Positions 1-13,073 of a DNA stretch of 64,000 nucleotides are shown here, one piece after another. The stretch lies in the NCBI GenBank assembly GCA_949710005.1, contig OX453286.1:12932242-12996241 (forward strand), read 5' to 3'. The notes below the pieces were generated by a model, which did no database searches, was not told the origin of the DNA, and was given only the letters and a program-made list of their open reading frames with translations. Source of the stretch: Ricordea florida (taxonomy: Eukaryota; Cnidaria; Anthozoa; Corallimorpharia; Ricordeidae). Both the position numbers and the translations under genes were made by a program. The number at the start of each line of letters is the position of its first letter. Within the stretch, counting starts at the first letter, position 1.

Positions 1-3000
1 AACATCTTAACCTTTTTCCTTAATGCTGTTTAATTCATTTTTATGATGTCAAATACAAATATTTAATAACAACCACAATATACAGTTGACCTTTTACATT
101 GAAAAAACTCTATAAGGGAGAAACTAAAGTTTGTAATGCTAAGATTTTTAGCAATTTTTCTTATATATTCATTGCAAGGGTGCTGTATGTAATAACAAGT
201 CTTTGAAGTTTCCTAAATGCCCAATGCTTTCAATCATGATTTTCCACATTAACTGTATGGACATGATTATAATGATGATAATGACTGCACTAGCGTGATT
301 GCCACAGGTCAGACAGGTCAGGAGTTTGGAGGTCATTACCAGGACTAACTTGTGACTTTTCTAATTTAGTTGGTAAGGGAAAAAGTCAGGGAATTTAAAG
401 ATCTTATGGCTGTGGCAACCATGACTAGATTCTAAGCTTAAAAGAAGAAATGGTATTGTTCTGAGTTGAGTAATTTTTACTTCCTATGAGACAAACCCTA
501 TTCAGAAGAAAAACGGAATTGCTTGTAGTAGTAGAGGAACAATACCTTTTCCCAGATTAGGACATACACCCCCACCCCATAACAGTATATTATGTTAAAC
601 ATAAAAAATAACAATACTAATAATAATATCAATACCAGTAATAATATTAAAAATAATAACTAGAAATACGACTCCCGCAAAAACCTCGCGAAGCTAGTTT
701 TTGAAGAAGTCACAATGCTTTTATATTTTATTTTTTATTTGATATTTTTCATGTTAGGGTAATCCCCATTATTTTATTTGTTACGCTGTGTTTGGTACAC
801 AATTAGTGACACCTGGTGCAAATTACATGATCAGTATACTGCACAACAGAGTGCTTAAAAATTGACCTTTATTTAGCTCTTTCACTGCCACTGAGAGTGC
901 ACCAGAGGGAATAGAAGTAAAATTATTATTGATTCTCTTGACAGGGAATACAGAGTCGATGAGGTATCACAATAATATTCACTTAACACAAATTGAAAAT
1001 GATTGTAAATCTTTTGCAGGTGAAATTTTGAAGAGTTGATATGAATGCTTGTGTTTACCACGGTGTAAGAACCTGTGTTTTTTTTTTTTTAGTTTTATTT
1101 TCTTAGTCTGAGTCTACTGCTTTGTCTTCTTTGTTGTACATCACTTTTAAACACAATATGTTCTTACACCGAGGATGAGTTGAATGCTCCAATTATTTTT
1201 TATTTATGTTTTTTGTTATTATATCAACAGAAGTGTGAGATACAATGTCATTACATAAAATAAAAATTGTGGGTAAAACAATTGGATTCTACAAAAACTT
1301 TAAATAAAGGTTTGGTAATAGTGAGTGCCGACTGTATAGTATGTGGTCGTGCTATTTTTAGGTCATCTCATAAAAACAATACATGTAAGAAAGAGTTATT
1401 GAAATCTTAATATGTTGATAAAGATTGCTGCACTACATAGTCCTGTAAAAAATAATGTTAAATCAACATCAATCAGTCAAAAGTGTATACCACATGAAAG
1501 TTTAATTGTGCTGTTACAGAAACAGGCAAAATATCCATAACCAACCAGAGAATAGTATATTATTTTGAATACATGAAAATTTCTATAATAAAAACTGCAG
1601 AAGAAAGATTTAATATACGCATGGTATTTCATCAAAAAAGTCATGGCAGGCAAAGGTATTGAACTTGTAACCAATGACATATAGTAACGAGAAGCACTAT
1701 CATTATATTATTATCATTATTATTATCATTACTATTATTATTACTGGTATTGATATTATTATTATTGTTATAGTTTTTACGTTAACATAATATATTTTTA
1801 TGGGGTGGGATGCATGTCCTAATCTTAGTAAAGGTATTGTTACTCTACTACTACAAGCAATACAAAAATCTTCTTAATAGGCTTTCCATAAGAGGTGGTA
1901 GTAATCAAAACAGCACCAAACAATACCATTTCTTCTTTAAGGCTTAGAATCTAGTGCAGTCATTTGTCTATAAATTTTGTGTGGAAAATCATTGAAAGCA
2001 TAGGGCATTTAGGAAACTTGAAACACTTAATTGTTACTACATACAGCACACTTGCAATGAATATATGAGAAAGATCATAAACATTTTGGCATTACAAAAT
2101 TTATTTTCTTCTTTATAAAGTTTTTCCAGTGTAAAAGGTTAACTGTATGTTGTGGTTGTTATGAAATATTGATATTTGACATGATGATCATAAAAATAAA
2201 GTAAACAGCAGAAAGTAACAAAGTTAATATGTTATGTCTAACTTTTCAAATTAAGGCTTGAATGAACATTTCATTTGTGAAAAAAGGGCAGAGGTTCTAG
2301 ATAGCAATATTATCAGGGGAGGGGGGGGTCATTGCACTCTAAGGTAAAACTGACCCATTGTGAAAAGGCTATGAAACTTGTTGTCTCTACGCAATATTAT
2401 TGAAACCTTTCAATCAGAGAATACATACATATATATATAGCAAAGAGAAATACTACTCAGAATTCAGTAATCACATTTGCTTTATTTTGAAATGATCGCA
2501 TTGATCACTGATAATATTGCAGAACCAGTACTTTATAGTGACACAGGGTATATATTCTGTTGAAAATGTTTAACAGAACTGCTAGATCAAGAAAATTTAC
2601 AATATTTTCACTGTTGCAATGATATCAGATGACATCGTTATAAATGATTGCTATAACAACTGCAACTCTCTGTGTTGGGAATTACTTCAAACTGGAAACG
2701 CTATCGTTTTATTATGAAAAATACCTATTTACATTCTCTTGTAATCTGTTGGTCGTCTTCCGATTCCGTTTTTAGACTAATAGAATTATTTTCCAGAGAT
2801 ATCTCCAATCGTTGAAGTCGTTCTTACTCGGTGTCCCTTCAAAGTCGTTTTGCTAAATGTACTACGCCAATATATTTCGTTATGTAATCGTTCACTCATG
2901 TCCTGTATTTCCATCAATAACACATTCAAATTCAAAACTAACTTGATTGAATTCCTAGTCCTTTTCCCTGCTGTTTCGTTTGCCTTTTTCTGGAGCGAGC

Positions 3001-3340
3001 AGTTGTTGTCTTGGCTGTTGTTATTCTCCCTGCTGTCGTTTCTCTATCCCGGCTTTGAGTCGTGCTTTCCCCGTGTTGATTTTCACGGTATTCGAACTTA
3101 CTCGGCGACGATCTCGTGCTAATATTTCTTGAATATCTCGGAGATCATCTTGCTGGGATGTACTTCCAGGACGAGTGAAATCGATTTCCACAAAATTTAC
3201 ATTACTTTCAAAAAGGCATCACCGAACAATGGCGGAAATTCAGCAGTTCTCAAGTGCGTTACTATTGCCAGGTAACCTGGCCTGCGAACGGACACCTTTA
3301 AAATATAGATATATATATATATATATACATATATAAAAAC
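1..3340 (+). repeat. AT-rich dispersed repeat, copy R1 (with half-arm at left)
   Basis: Positions 1 to about 960 recur almost base for base from 3460, and 658-3340 recur in reverse complement at about 7245-9936. The unit begins at a GC-rich border (ctagaaatacgactcccgc, at 657-675) and ends in a (TA)n tract at about 3306-3335. Inside it, 1-655 and about 1700-2230 are diverged inverted arms, each with an (AAT)n/(ATT)n tract. About 2600-3230 (minus strand) carries a degenerate ORF shared by all copies. No transposase was recognised, so the family is unnamed and probably non-autonomous. Confidence 0.8.
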
Positions 3341-3361
3341 CCATTTCAAAATGGGTTTTTA
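3337..3361. repeat. Short perfect palindrome at the R1/R2 junction
   Basis: AAAACCCATTT and its complement are separated by one or two bases. The palindrome lies directly after the (TA)n end of R1 and before the sequence that starts the next copy. It is probably a remnant of another insertion or of the repeat terminus. Confidence 0.6.
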
Positions 3362-3459
3362 CCTTTGAGTTCCATGCATTCCTGGGAATTACTCTCTTAG
3401 CACCCACCCTTTTCCCACAAATGGAAAGTTAATTTAAGCCCTACTTTGCAAAATTAGGC

Positions 3460-6017
3460 AACATCTTAACCTTTTTCCTTAATGCTGTTTAATTCATTTT
3501 TATGATGTCAAATACAAATATTTAATAACAACCACAATATACAGTTGACCTTTTACATTGAAAAAACTCTATAAGGGAGAAACTAAAGTTTGTAATGCTA
3601 AAATTTTTAGCAATTTTTCTTATATATTCATTGCAAGGGTGCTGTATGTAATAACAAGTCTTTGAAGTTTCCTAAATGCCCAATGCTTTCAATCATGATT
3701 TTCCACATTAACTGTATGGACATGATTATAATGATGATAATGACTGCACTAGCGTGATTGCCACAGGTCAGACAGGTCAGGAGTTTGGAGGTCATTACCA
3801 GGACTAACTTGTGACTTTTCTAATTTAGTTGGTAAGGGAAAAAGTCAGGAAATTTAAAGATCTTATGGCTGTGGCAACCATGACTAGATTCTAAGCTTAA
3901 AAGAAGAAATGGTATTGTTCTGAGTTGAGTAATTTTTACTTCCTATGAGACAAACCCTATTCAGAAGAAAAACGGAATTGCTTGTAGTAGTAGAGGAACA
4001 ATACCTTTTCCCAGATTAGGACATACACCCCCACCCCATAACAGTATATTATGTTAAACATAAAAAATAACAATACTAATAATAATATCAATACCAGTAA
4101 TAATATTAAAAATAATAACTAGAAATACGACTCCCGCAAAAACCTCGCGAAGCTAGTTTTTGAAGAAGTCACAATGCTTTTATATTTTATTTTTTATTTG
4201 ATATTTTTCATGTTAGGGTAATCCCCATTATTTTATTTGTTACGCTGTGTTTGGTACACAATTAGTGACACCTGGTGCAAATTACATGATCAGTATACTG
4301 CACAACAGAGTGCTTAAAAATTGACCTTTATTTAGCTCTTTCACTGCCACTGAGATTGCACCAGAGGGAATAGAAGTAAAATTATTTATTATCTTGACAG
4401 GGAATACAGAGTCGATGAAGTATCACAATAATATTCACTTAACACAAATTGAAAATGATTGTAAATCTTTTGCAGGTGAAATCTTGAAGAGTTGATATGA
4501 ATGCTTGTGTTTACCACGGTGTAAAAACCTGTGTTTTTTTTCTTTAGTTTTATTTTCTTAGTCTCTACTGCTTTGTCTTCTTTGTTGTACATCACTTTTG
4601 AACACAATATGTTCTTACACAGAGGATGAGCTGAACGCTCCAATTATTTTTTGTTTATGTTTTTTTGGTTATAATTGCATGAGATTCATTGTAAGAAGAA
4701 TCTTCTGATTAGATATTTTATTGTCTACTGCAGTCATTATTTCATTCCCGGGTAACCACAATTGAGAGCATTATGAATAGTGCATGTTTTAATGTGTGTA
4801 CTCTTTCCAGTTGCAATGGTACCCCCAGTGGTAGATAGAAAAATTCCTCTTCCCTCAAAAGAGATGCCATATCAACAAATTGGGGGTAAAACAATTGGAT
4901 TCTACAAAAGCTTTGAATAAAGGTTTGGTAATAGTGAGTGCCCACTGTATAGTATGTGGTTGTGCTATTTTTAGGTCATATCATAAAAACAATACATGTA
5001 AGAAAGAGTTATTGAAATCTTAATATGTTCAAAAAGATTGCTGCACTACGTACTCCTGTAAAAAAATAATGTGAAATCAACATCAATCAGTCAAAAGTAT
5101 ATACCACATGAAAGTTTAATTGTGCTGTTACAGAAACAGGCAAAATATCCATACCCAACCATAGAATAGTACATTATTTTGAATATATGAAAATTTCTAT
5201 TATAAAAACTGCAGAAGAAAGATTTAATATAAGGACGGTATTTCATCGAAAAAGTCATGGCAGCCAGAGGTATTGAACTGTAACCAATGACATATAGTAA
5301 CGAGAAGAACTATCATTATATTATTATCATTATTATTATCATTACTATTATTATTACTGGTATTGATATTATTATTGTTATATTTTTTATGTTAAACATA
5401 ATATATTTTTATGGGGTGGGATTCATGTCTTAATCTTGGTAAAGTTATTGTTACTCTACTACTAAAAGCAAGTACAAAAATCTTCTTAATAGGCTTTCCA
5501 TCAGAGGTGGTAGTAATCAAAACAGCTCCAAACAATACCATTTCTTCTTAAAGGCTTAGAATCTAGTGCAGTCATTTGTCTAGAAAGTTTGTGTGGAAAA
5601 TCATTATTGAAAGCATAGGGCATTTAGGAAACTTGAAACACTTGTTACTACATACAGCACACTTGCAATGAATATATGAGAAAGATCATAAACATTTTGG
5701 CATTACAAAATTTATTTTCTTCTTTATAAAGTTTTTCCAATGTAAAAGGTTAATTGCATGTTGTGGTTGTTATGAAATATTGATATTTGACATAAAAATA
5801 AAGTAAACGGCAGAAAGTAACAAAGTTAATATGTTATGTCTAACTTTGCAAATTAAGGCTTGAATTAACATTTCATTTGTGAAAAAAGGGCAGGGGTTCT
5901 AGATAGCAATATTATCAGGGGGGGGGGGTCATTGCACTCTAAGGTAAAACTGACCCATTGTGAAAAGGCTATGAAACTTGTCTCTACACAATATTATTGA
6001 AACCTTTCAATCAGAGA

Positions 6018-6054
<37 letters not shown>

Positions 6055-6975
6055 GCAAAGAGAAATACTACTCAGAATTCAGTAATCACATTTGCTTTAT
6101 TTTAAAATGATCACATTGATCACTGATAATATTGCAGAACCAGTACTTTATAGTGACACAGGGTATACATTCTGTTGAAAATGTTTAACATAACTGCTAG
6201 ATCAAGAAAATTTACAATATTTTCACTGTTGCAATGATACAGATCACATCGTTATAAATGATTGCTATAACAACTGCAACTCTCTGTGTTGGAAATTACT
6301 TCAAACTGGAAACGCTATCGTTTTATTATGAAAAATACCTATTTACATTCTCTTGTAATCTGTTGGTCGTCTTCCGATTCCGGTTTTAGACTAATAGAAT
6401 TATTTTCCAGAGACATCTCCAATCGTTGAAGTCGTTCTTACTCGGTGTCCCTTCTAAGTCGTTTTGCTAAATGTAGTACACCAATATATTTCGTTATGTA
6501 ATCGTTCACTCATGTCCTGTATTTCTATCAATAACACATTCAAATTCAAAACTAACTTGATTGAATTCCTGGTCCTTTTCCCTGCTGTTTCGTTTGCCTT
6601 TTTCTGGAGCGAGCAGTTGTTGTCTTGGCTGCGATTTCTGTTGTTATTCTCCCTGCTGTCGTTTCTCTATCCCTGCTTTGAGTCGTGCTTTCCTCGTGTT
6701 GATTTTCACGGTATTCGAACTTACTCGGCGACGATCTCGTGCTAATATTTCTTGAATATCTTGGAGATCACCTTGCTGGGATGTACTTCCAGGACGAGTG
6801 AAATCGGTTTCCACAAAATTTACATTACTTTCAAAAAGGCATCTCCGAATAATGGCGGAAATTCAGCGTTCTCAAGTGCGTTACTATTGCCAGGTAACCT
6901 GGCCTGCGAACGGACACCTTTAAAATATAGATATATATAAACATTTATATAAATATATATATATACATATATAAA
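3460..6975 (+). repeat. AT-rich dispersed repeat, copy R2
   Basis: This is a direct repeat of R1 at an offset of 3459 bp, with the same border motif (about 4117-4160), the same (AAT)n tract and the same (TA)n end (about 6926-6975). It differs by small indels; for example it has a 9-bp insertion near 6632 that R1 and R3 lack, so R1 and R3 are closer to each other than to R2. The tandem arrangement suggests segmental duplication rather than independent insertion. Confidence 0.8.
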
Positions 6976-7243
6976 AAACTCTCGGCTCGATTTACTCGGG
7001 CTTGCGAGCCACGTGGTCTGACCGGAACCGACACGATTAGTAACCTCGCTACGCTCGGCCTTCGGCCTCGCTTCGCGAGGAATAATCATGATAATAATTG
7101 CAAAAAATGAGAAAGTACAAAATATAAAAATAATTCCTCGCGAAGCGAGGCCGAAGGCCGAGCGTAGCGAGGTTACTAATCGTGTCGGTTCCGGTTCAGA
7201 CCACGTGGCTCGCAAGCCCGAGTAAATCGAGCCGAGAGTTTTT
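6961..7243. repeat. GC-rich inverted repeat at the centre of the repeat cluster
   Basis: Arms of about 120 bp are near-perfect reverse complements: left about 6961-7082, right about 7132-7243, around a 49-bp AT-rich spacer. The arms contain nested small palindromes such as CCTCGCGAAGCGAGG and GGCCGAAGGCC. R2 lies to the left and the inverted R3 to the right, so this is the turning point of a much larger inverted duplication. One arm also recurs at about 61335-61450, at the edge of copy R5. Confidence 0.85.
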
Positions 7244-7244
7244 A

Positions 7245-7289
<45 letters not shown>

Positions 7290-9936
7290 ATATTTTAAAG
7301 GTGTCCGTTCGCAGGCCAGGTTACCTGGCAATAGTAACGCACTTGAGAACTGCTGAATTTCCGCCATTATTCGGTGATGCCTGTTGGAAAGTAATGTAAA
7401 TTTTGTGGAAATCGATTTCACTCGTCCTGGAAGTACATCCCAGCAAGATGATCTCCGAGATATTCAAGAAATATTAGCACGAGATCGTCGCCGAGTAAGT
7501 TCGAATACCGTGAAAATCAACACGGGGAAAGCACGACTCAAATCCGGGATAGAGAAACGACAGCAGGGAGAATAACAACAGCCAAGACAACAACTGCTCG
7601 CTCCAGAAAAAGGCAAACGAAACAGCAGGGAAAAGGACTAGGAATTCAATCAAGTTAGTTTTGAATTTGAATGTGTTATTGATGGAAATACAGGACATGA
7701 GTGAACGATTACATAACGAAATATATTGGCGTAGTACATTTAGCAAAACGACTTCGAAGGGACACCGAGTAAGCCGGAACGACTTCAACGATTGGAGATA
7801 TCTCTGGAAAATAATTCTATTAGTCTAAAAACGGAATCGGAAGACGACCAACAGATTACAAGAGAATGTAAATAGGTATTTTTCATAATAAAACGATAGC
7901 GTTTCCAGTTTGAAGTAATTCCCAACACAGAGAGTTGCAGTTGTTATCGCAATCATTTATAACGATGTCATCTGATATCATTGCAACAGTCAAAATATTG
8001 TAAATTTTCTTGATCTAGCAGTTCTGTTAAACATTTTCAACAGAATATATACCCTGTGTCACTATAAAGTACTGGTTCTGCAATATTATCAGTGATCAAT
8101 GCGATCATTTCAAAATAAAGCAAAGGTGATTACTGAATTCTGAGTAGTATTTCTCTTTGCTATATATATATGTATGTATTCTCTGATTGAAAGGTTTCAA
8201 TAATATTGTGTAGAGACAACAAGTTTCATAGCCTTTTCACAATGGGTCAGTTTTACCTTAGAGTGCATTGACCCCCCCCTCCCCTGATAATATTGCTATC
8301 TAGAACCTCTGCCCTTTTTTCACAAATGAAATGTTCATTCAAGCCTTAATTTGAAAAGTTAGACATAACATATTAACTTTGTTACTTTCTGCTGTTTACT
8401 TTATTTTTATGATCATCATGTCAAATATCAATATTTCATAACAACCACAACATACAGTTAACCTTTTACACTGGAAAAACTTTATAAAGAAGAAAATAAA
8501 TTTTGTAATGCCAAAATGTTTATGATCTTTCTCATATATTCATTGCAAGTGTGCTGTATGTAGTAACAATTAAGTGTTTCAAGTTTCCTAAATGCCCTAT
8601 GCTTTCAATGATTTTCCACACAAAATTTATAGACAAATGACTGCACTAGATTCTAAGCCTTAAAGAAGAAATGGTATTCTTTGGAGCTGTTTTGATTACT
8701 ACCACCTCTGATGGAAAGCCTATTAAGAAGATTTTTGTATTGCTTGTAGTAGTAGAGTAACAATACCTTTACTAAGATTAGGACATGCATCCCACCCCAT
8801 AAAAATATATTATGTTAACGTAAAAAATATAACAATAATAATAATATCAATACTAGTAATAATAATAGTAATGATAATAATAATGATAATAATATAATGA
8901 TAGTGCTTCTCGTTACTATATGTCATTGGTTACAAGTTCAATACCTTTGCCTGCCATGACTTTTTTGATGAAATACCATGCGTATATTAAATCTTTCTTC
9001 TGCAGTTTTTATTATAGAAATTTTCATGTATTCAAAATAATATACTATTCTCTGGTTGGTTATGGATATTTTGCCTGTTTCTGTAACAGCACAATTAAAC
9101 TTTCATGTGGTATACACTTTTGACTGATTGATGTTGATTTAACATTATTTTTTACAGGACTATGTAGTGCAGCAATCTTTATCAACATATTAAGATTTCA
9201 ATAACTCTTTCTTACATGTATTGTTTTTATGAGATGACCTAAAAATAGCTCGACCACATACTATACAGTCGGCACTCACTATTACCAAACCTTTATTTAA
9301 AGTTTTTGTAGAATCCAATTGTTTTACCCACAATTTTTATTTTATGTAATGACATTGTATCTCACACTTCTGTTGATATAATAACAAAAAACATAAATAA
9401 AAAATAATTGGAGCATTCAACTCATCCTCGGTGTAAGAACATATTGTGTTTAAAAGTGATGTACAACAAAGAAGACCAAGCAGTAGACTCAGACTAAGAA
9501 AATAAAACTAAAAAAAAAACACAGGTTCTTACACCGTGGTAAACACAAGCATTCATATCAACTCTTCAAAATTTCACCTGCAAAAGATTTACAATCATTT
9601 TCAATTTGTGTTAAGTGAATATTATTGTGATACCTCATCGACTCTGTATTCCCTGTCAAGAGAATCAATAATAATTTTACTTCTATTCCCTCTGGTGCAC
9701 TCTCAGTGGCAGTGAAAGAGCTAAATAAAGGTCAATTTTTAAGCACTCTGTTGTGCAGTATACTGATCATGTAATTTGCACCAGGTGTCACTAATTGTGT
9801 ACCAAACACAGCGTAACAAATAAAATAATGGGGATTACCCTAACATGAAAAATATCAAATAAAAAATAAAATATAAAAGCATTGTGACTTCTTCAAAAAC
9901 TAGCTTCGCGAGGTTTTTGCGGGAGTCGTATTTCTA
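7245..9936 (-). repeat. AT-rich dispersed repeat, copy R3 (inverted)
   Basis: This is the reverse complement of about 658-3340 with very few differences. An incidental 67-codon open frame is identical in both copies (1477-1680 minus, 8920-9123 plus). It starts with (TA)n at 7245-7290 and ends with the GC-rich border motif at about 9897-9936. The near-identity to R1 implies a recent inverted duplication. Confidence 0.85.
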
Positions 9937-10040
9937 GTAAGTAAATACATAAATTGGGGTTTCATCCCTCGTAGGAAAAACAATTAGGAGTCCTTTAAAA
10001 ACTAGCTTCGCGAGGTTTTGCGGGAGTCGTATTTCTAGGA
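9937..10040. repeat. Duplicated GC-rich border motif between R3 and R4
   Basis: The border motif (tagcttcgcgaggtttt and onward to gtcgtatttctag) occurs at about 9901-9936 and again at about 9999-10038. The ~60 bp between them also occurs in part upstream of 12967. R4 starts directly after the second copy. Confidence 0.6.
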
Positions 10041-10945
10041 CTAAATATATATATATATATTTATATATATATATCTATATTTTAAAGGTGTCCGTTCGCA
10101 GGCCAGGTTACCTGGCAATAGTAGCGCATTTGAGAACCGCTGAATTTCCGCCATTGAGAATTCGGTGATGCCTTTTTGAAGGTAATGTAAATTTTGTGGA
10201 AACCGATTTCACTCGTCCTGGAAGTACATCCCAGCAAGATGATCTCCGAGATATTCAAGAGAGATTAGCCCGAGATCGTCGCCGAGTAAGTTCGAATACC
10301 GTGAAAATCAACACACGAAAAGGATGACTCAAAGAAACGACAGCAGAGAGAATAACAAACATCGCAGCAAAGACAACAACTGCTCGCTCAAAAAAAAAGG
10401 AAAAATGAAACAGCGGGGAAAAGGACCAGGAATTCAACCAAGTTAGTTTTGAAACTGAGTGCGTTATTGATAGAAATACAGGAAATGAGTGAACGATTAC
10501 ATGACGACATATATTGGCGTACTAAATTTAGCAAAACGACTTAGAAGGGAAACCGAGTAGGAACGACTTCAGCGATTGGAGATGTCTCTGGAAAATAATT
10601 CTGTTAGTCTAAAAACGGAATCGGAAGACGAGCAACAAATTACAAGAGAATGTAAGTACGTATTTTTCCGTAATAAAACGATAGCGTTTCCATTATGAAG
10701 AAATTCCCAACACAGAAAGTTGCAGTTGTGATAGCAATCATTTATAACGATGTGATCTGATATCATTGCAACAGTGAAAATATTGAAAATTTTCTTGATC
10801 TAGCAGTTATGTTTAGCATTTTCAACAGAATATATACCCAGTGTCACTATAAAGTGATGGTTCTGCAATATTATCAGTGATCAATGCGATCATTTGAAAA
10901 TAAAGCAAATGTTATTACTGACTTCTGAGTAGTATTTCTCTTTGC

Positions 10946-10976
<31 letters not shown>

Positions 10977-11001
10977 TAGAGTAAATGTTTGAAAGAAAAT
11001 T

Positions 11002-11074
11002 TGCCCTGAATGGGATTTGAACCCACGTCCCCCCGCATACTAGTCGGGTGTGATAACCACTACACCACCAGGAC
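11002..11074 (-). tRNA. tRNA-like gene, anticodon AGT (Thr-type)
   Basis: The 73 bases fit the standard tRNA numbering. The 7-bp acceptor stem closes with two G-U pairs. The D stem has three pairs. The anticodon stem is CCCGA/GCGGG with one A-G mismatch, the loop is CTAGTAT with U33, and the anticodon is AGT. The T stem is GTGGG/CCCAT with loop TTCAAAT. A and B boxes are present. It could be a functional tRNA-Thr or a SINE head; the palindromic setting and the mismatch favour the latter. Confidence 0.45.
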
Positions 11075-11147
11075 AACCAGGTGGTGTAGTGGTTATCACA
11101 CCCGACTAGTATGCGGGGGGACGTGGGTTCAAATCCCATTCAGGGCA
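11075..11147 (+). pseudogene. tRNA-like sequence, second arm, acceptor stem broken
   Basis: This is the mirror image of the tRNA-like sequence on the other strand. Because the palindrome centre cuts into its 5' end, the first seven bases (AACCAGG) no longer pair well with the 3' side. The A box, anticodon AGT, T arm and B box are intact. It is unlikely to give a mature tRNA. Confidence 0.5.
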
Positions 11148-11219
11148 AATTTTCTTTCAAACATTTACTCTAATTAATATGATTATTTGGGGTGTATAGG
11201 GTTAGTGGTTTCTTCATAT

Positions 11220-11255
<36 letters not shown>

Positions 11256-13073
11256 TCTGATTGAAAAGTTTCAATAATATTGCGTTGATACAACAAGTTT
11301 CATAGCCTTTTTACAATGGGTCAGTTTTACCTTTATAGTTCAATGACCCCCTGATAATATTGCTATCTAGAACCCCTGCCCCTTTCCCACAAATGAAATG
11401 TTAATACAAGCCTTAATTTGCAAAATTAGACATATTAACCTTGTTATTTTCTGCTGTTTACTTCATTTTTATGATGTCAAATATCAACATTTAATAACAA
11501 CCACAACATACAGTTGACCTTTTACATTGGAAAAACCTTGTAAAGAAGACAATAAATTTTGTAATGTCAAAATGTTTATGATCTTTCTCATATATTCATT
11601 GCAAGTGTGCTGTATGTAGTAACAAGTGTTTCAAGTTTCCTAAATGCCCTATACTTTCAATCATGATTTTCCACACTAACTTTATAGACAAATGACTGCA
11701 CTACATTCTAAGCTTTAAAGAAGAAATGGTATTGTGTAGAGCAGTTTTGATTACTACCACCTCTGATGGAAAGCCTATTAAGAAGATTTTTGTATTGTTT
11801 GTAGTAGTAGAGTAACAATACCTTTACCAAGATTAGGACATGCATCCCACCCCATAACAATATATTATGTTTAACATAAAAAATATAACCATAATAATAA
11901 TATCAATACCAGTAATAATAATAATGATAATTATAATAATGATAGTAATATAATAATAGTGCTTCTCATTACTATATGTCATTGGTTACAGTTCAATACC
12001 TCTAGCTGCCATGACTTTTTCGATGAAATACCATCCTTATATCAAATCTTTCTTCTGCAGTTCTTATAATCGAAATTTTCATATATTCAAAATCATATAC
12101 TATTCTCTGGTTGGGTATGGATATTTTGCCTGTTTCTGTAACAGCACAATTAAACTTTCATGTGGCATATACTTTTGACTGATTGACGTTGATTTCACAT
12201 TATTTTTTACAGGCATATCTAGTGCAGCCATGCATCTTTTTCAACATATTAAGATTTCAATAACTCTTTCTTACATGTATTGTTTTTATGATATGACCTA
12301 AAAATAGCACAACCACATACTATACAGTTGGTACTCACTATTACCAAACATTTGTTCAAAGTTTTTGTAGAATCCAATTGTTTTACCTCCAATTGTTTTA
12401 GGTAATGACATTGTATCACACAGTTCTGTTGATATGGCATCTCTTTTTGAGGGAAGAGGAATTTTTCTATCTACTGTACTGGGGGAACCATTTCAACTGA
12501 AGAGAGTGCACAAATTGAAACATGCACTATTCATAATGCTCTCAATTGTGGTTACCTAGGAATGAAATAATGACTGCAGTAGACAATAAAATATCTAATC
12601 AGAAGATTCTTCTTACAATGAATCTCATGCAGTTATAAGAAAAAAGCATAAACAATAAATAATTGGAGCATTCAACTCATCCTCCGAGTAAGAAAATATT
12701 GAGTTTAAAAGTGAAATACCTTTTTCCAGATTAGAACATACACCCCCACCCCATAACAGTATATTATGTTACATATAAAAAATAACAATAATAATATCAA
12801 TACCAGTAATAAGAATGATTATGATTAATACAATAATAATAATAATCATGATAATAATTACAAGAAATGAGAAAGTACAAAAAGTGAAAATGATAATAAT
12901 AATAAGTAAATACATAATTTGAGGTTTTATCCCTCATAGGAAAAACCATTATGATTCCTTTTAACACTAGCTTCGCGAGGTTTTGCGGGAGTCGTATTTC
13001 TAGTTATCCCGTACAGTAGTTCGAAACGTCTCCGTTTTGATTGTAACACTCGGGTTCATCGTCATTTTTCAAG

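Larger units (their letters stand above)
10975..11174. repeat. Perfect palindrome carrying two head-to-head tRNA-like sequences
   Basis: Arms of about 95 bp (10975-11069 and 11080-11174) are exact reverse complements around a 10-bp centre. Each arm carries a tRNA-like sequence with a pol III A box (TGGTGTAGTGG) and B box (GGTTCAAATCC), followed by a shared AT-rich tail. (TA)n lies close on both sides, about 50 bp away on the right, so it appears to be an insertion into the microsatellite of R4. It could be a tRNA-derived SINE or foldback, or a local inverted duplication of one tRNA gene. Confidence 0.85.
10041..13006 (-). repeat. AT-rich dispersed repeat, copy R4 (inverted, diverged)
   Basis: Same orientation and order as R3: (TA)n, the conserved block with the degenerate ORF (10190-10640), a long AT-rich body and (AAT)n tracts, ending at the border motif at 12967-13006. 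It is visibly more diverged than R3. A palindromic tRNA-like insertion lies inside its internal (TA)n tract at 10975-11174. Confidence 0.75.

Noticed and set aside
2850-3122. Hydrophobic frames of about 90 codons (2850, 6464, 7474 minus, 61662 minus)
   Set aside because: They lie antisense to the charged exon-like ORF of the repeat, so the hydrophobicity is a mirror effect of Arg/Gln/Glu codons.
1477-9123. 67-codon frame identical in two places (1477-1680 and 8920-9123)
   Set aside because: It is identical only because R1 and R3 are recent inverted copies; the frame is interrupted in R2, R4 and R5 and has no coding character.
10945-11139. Short frame beginning MGFEPTSPR
   Set aside because: A translation of the tRNA-like palindrome, not a protein gene.
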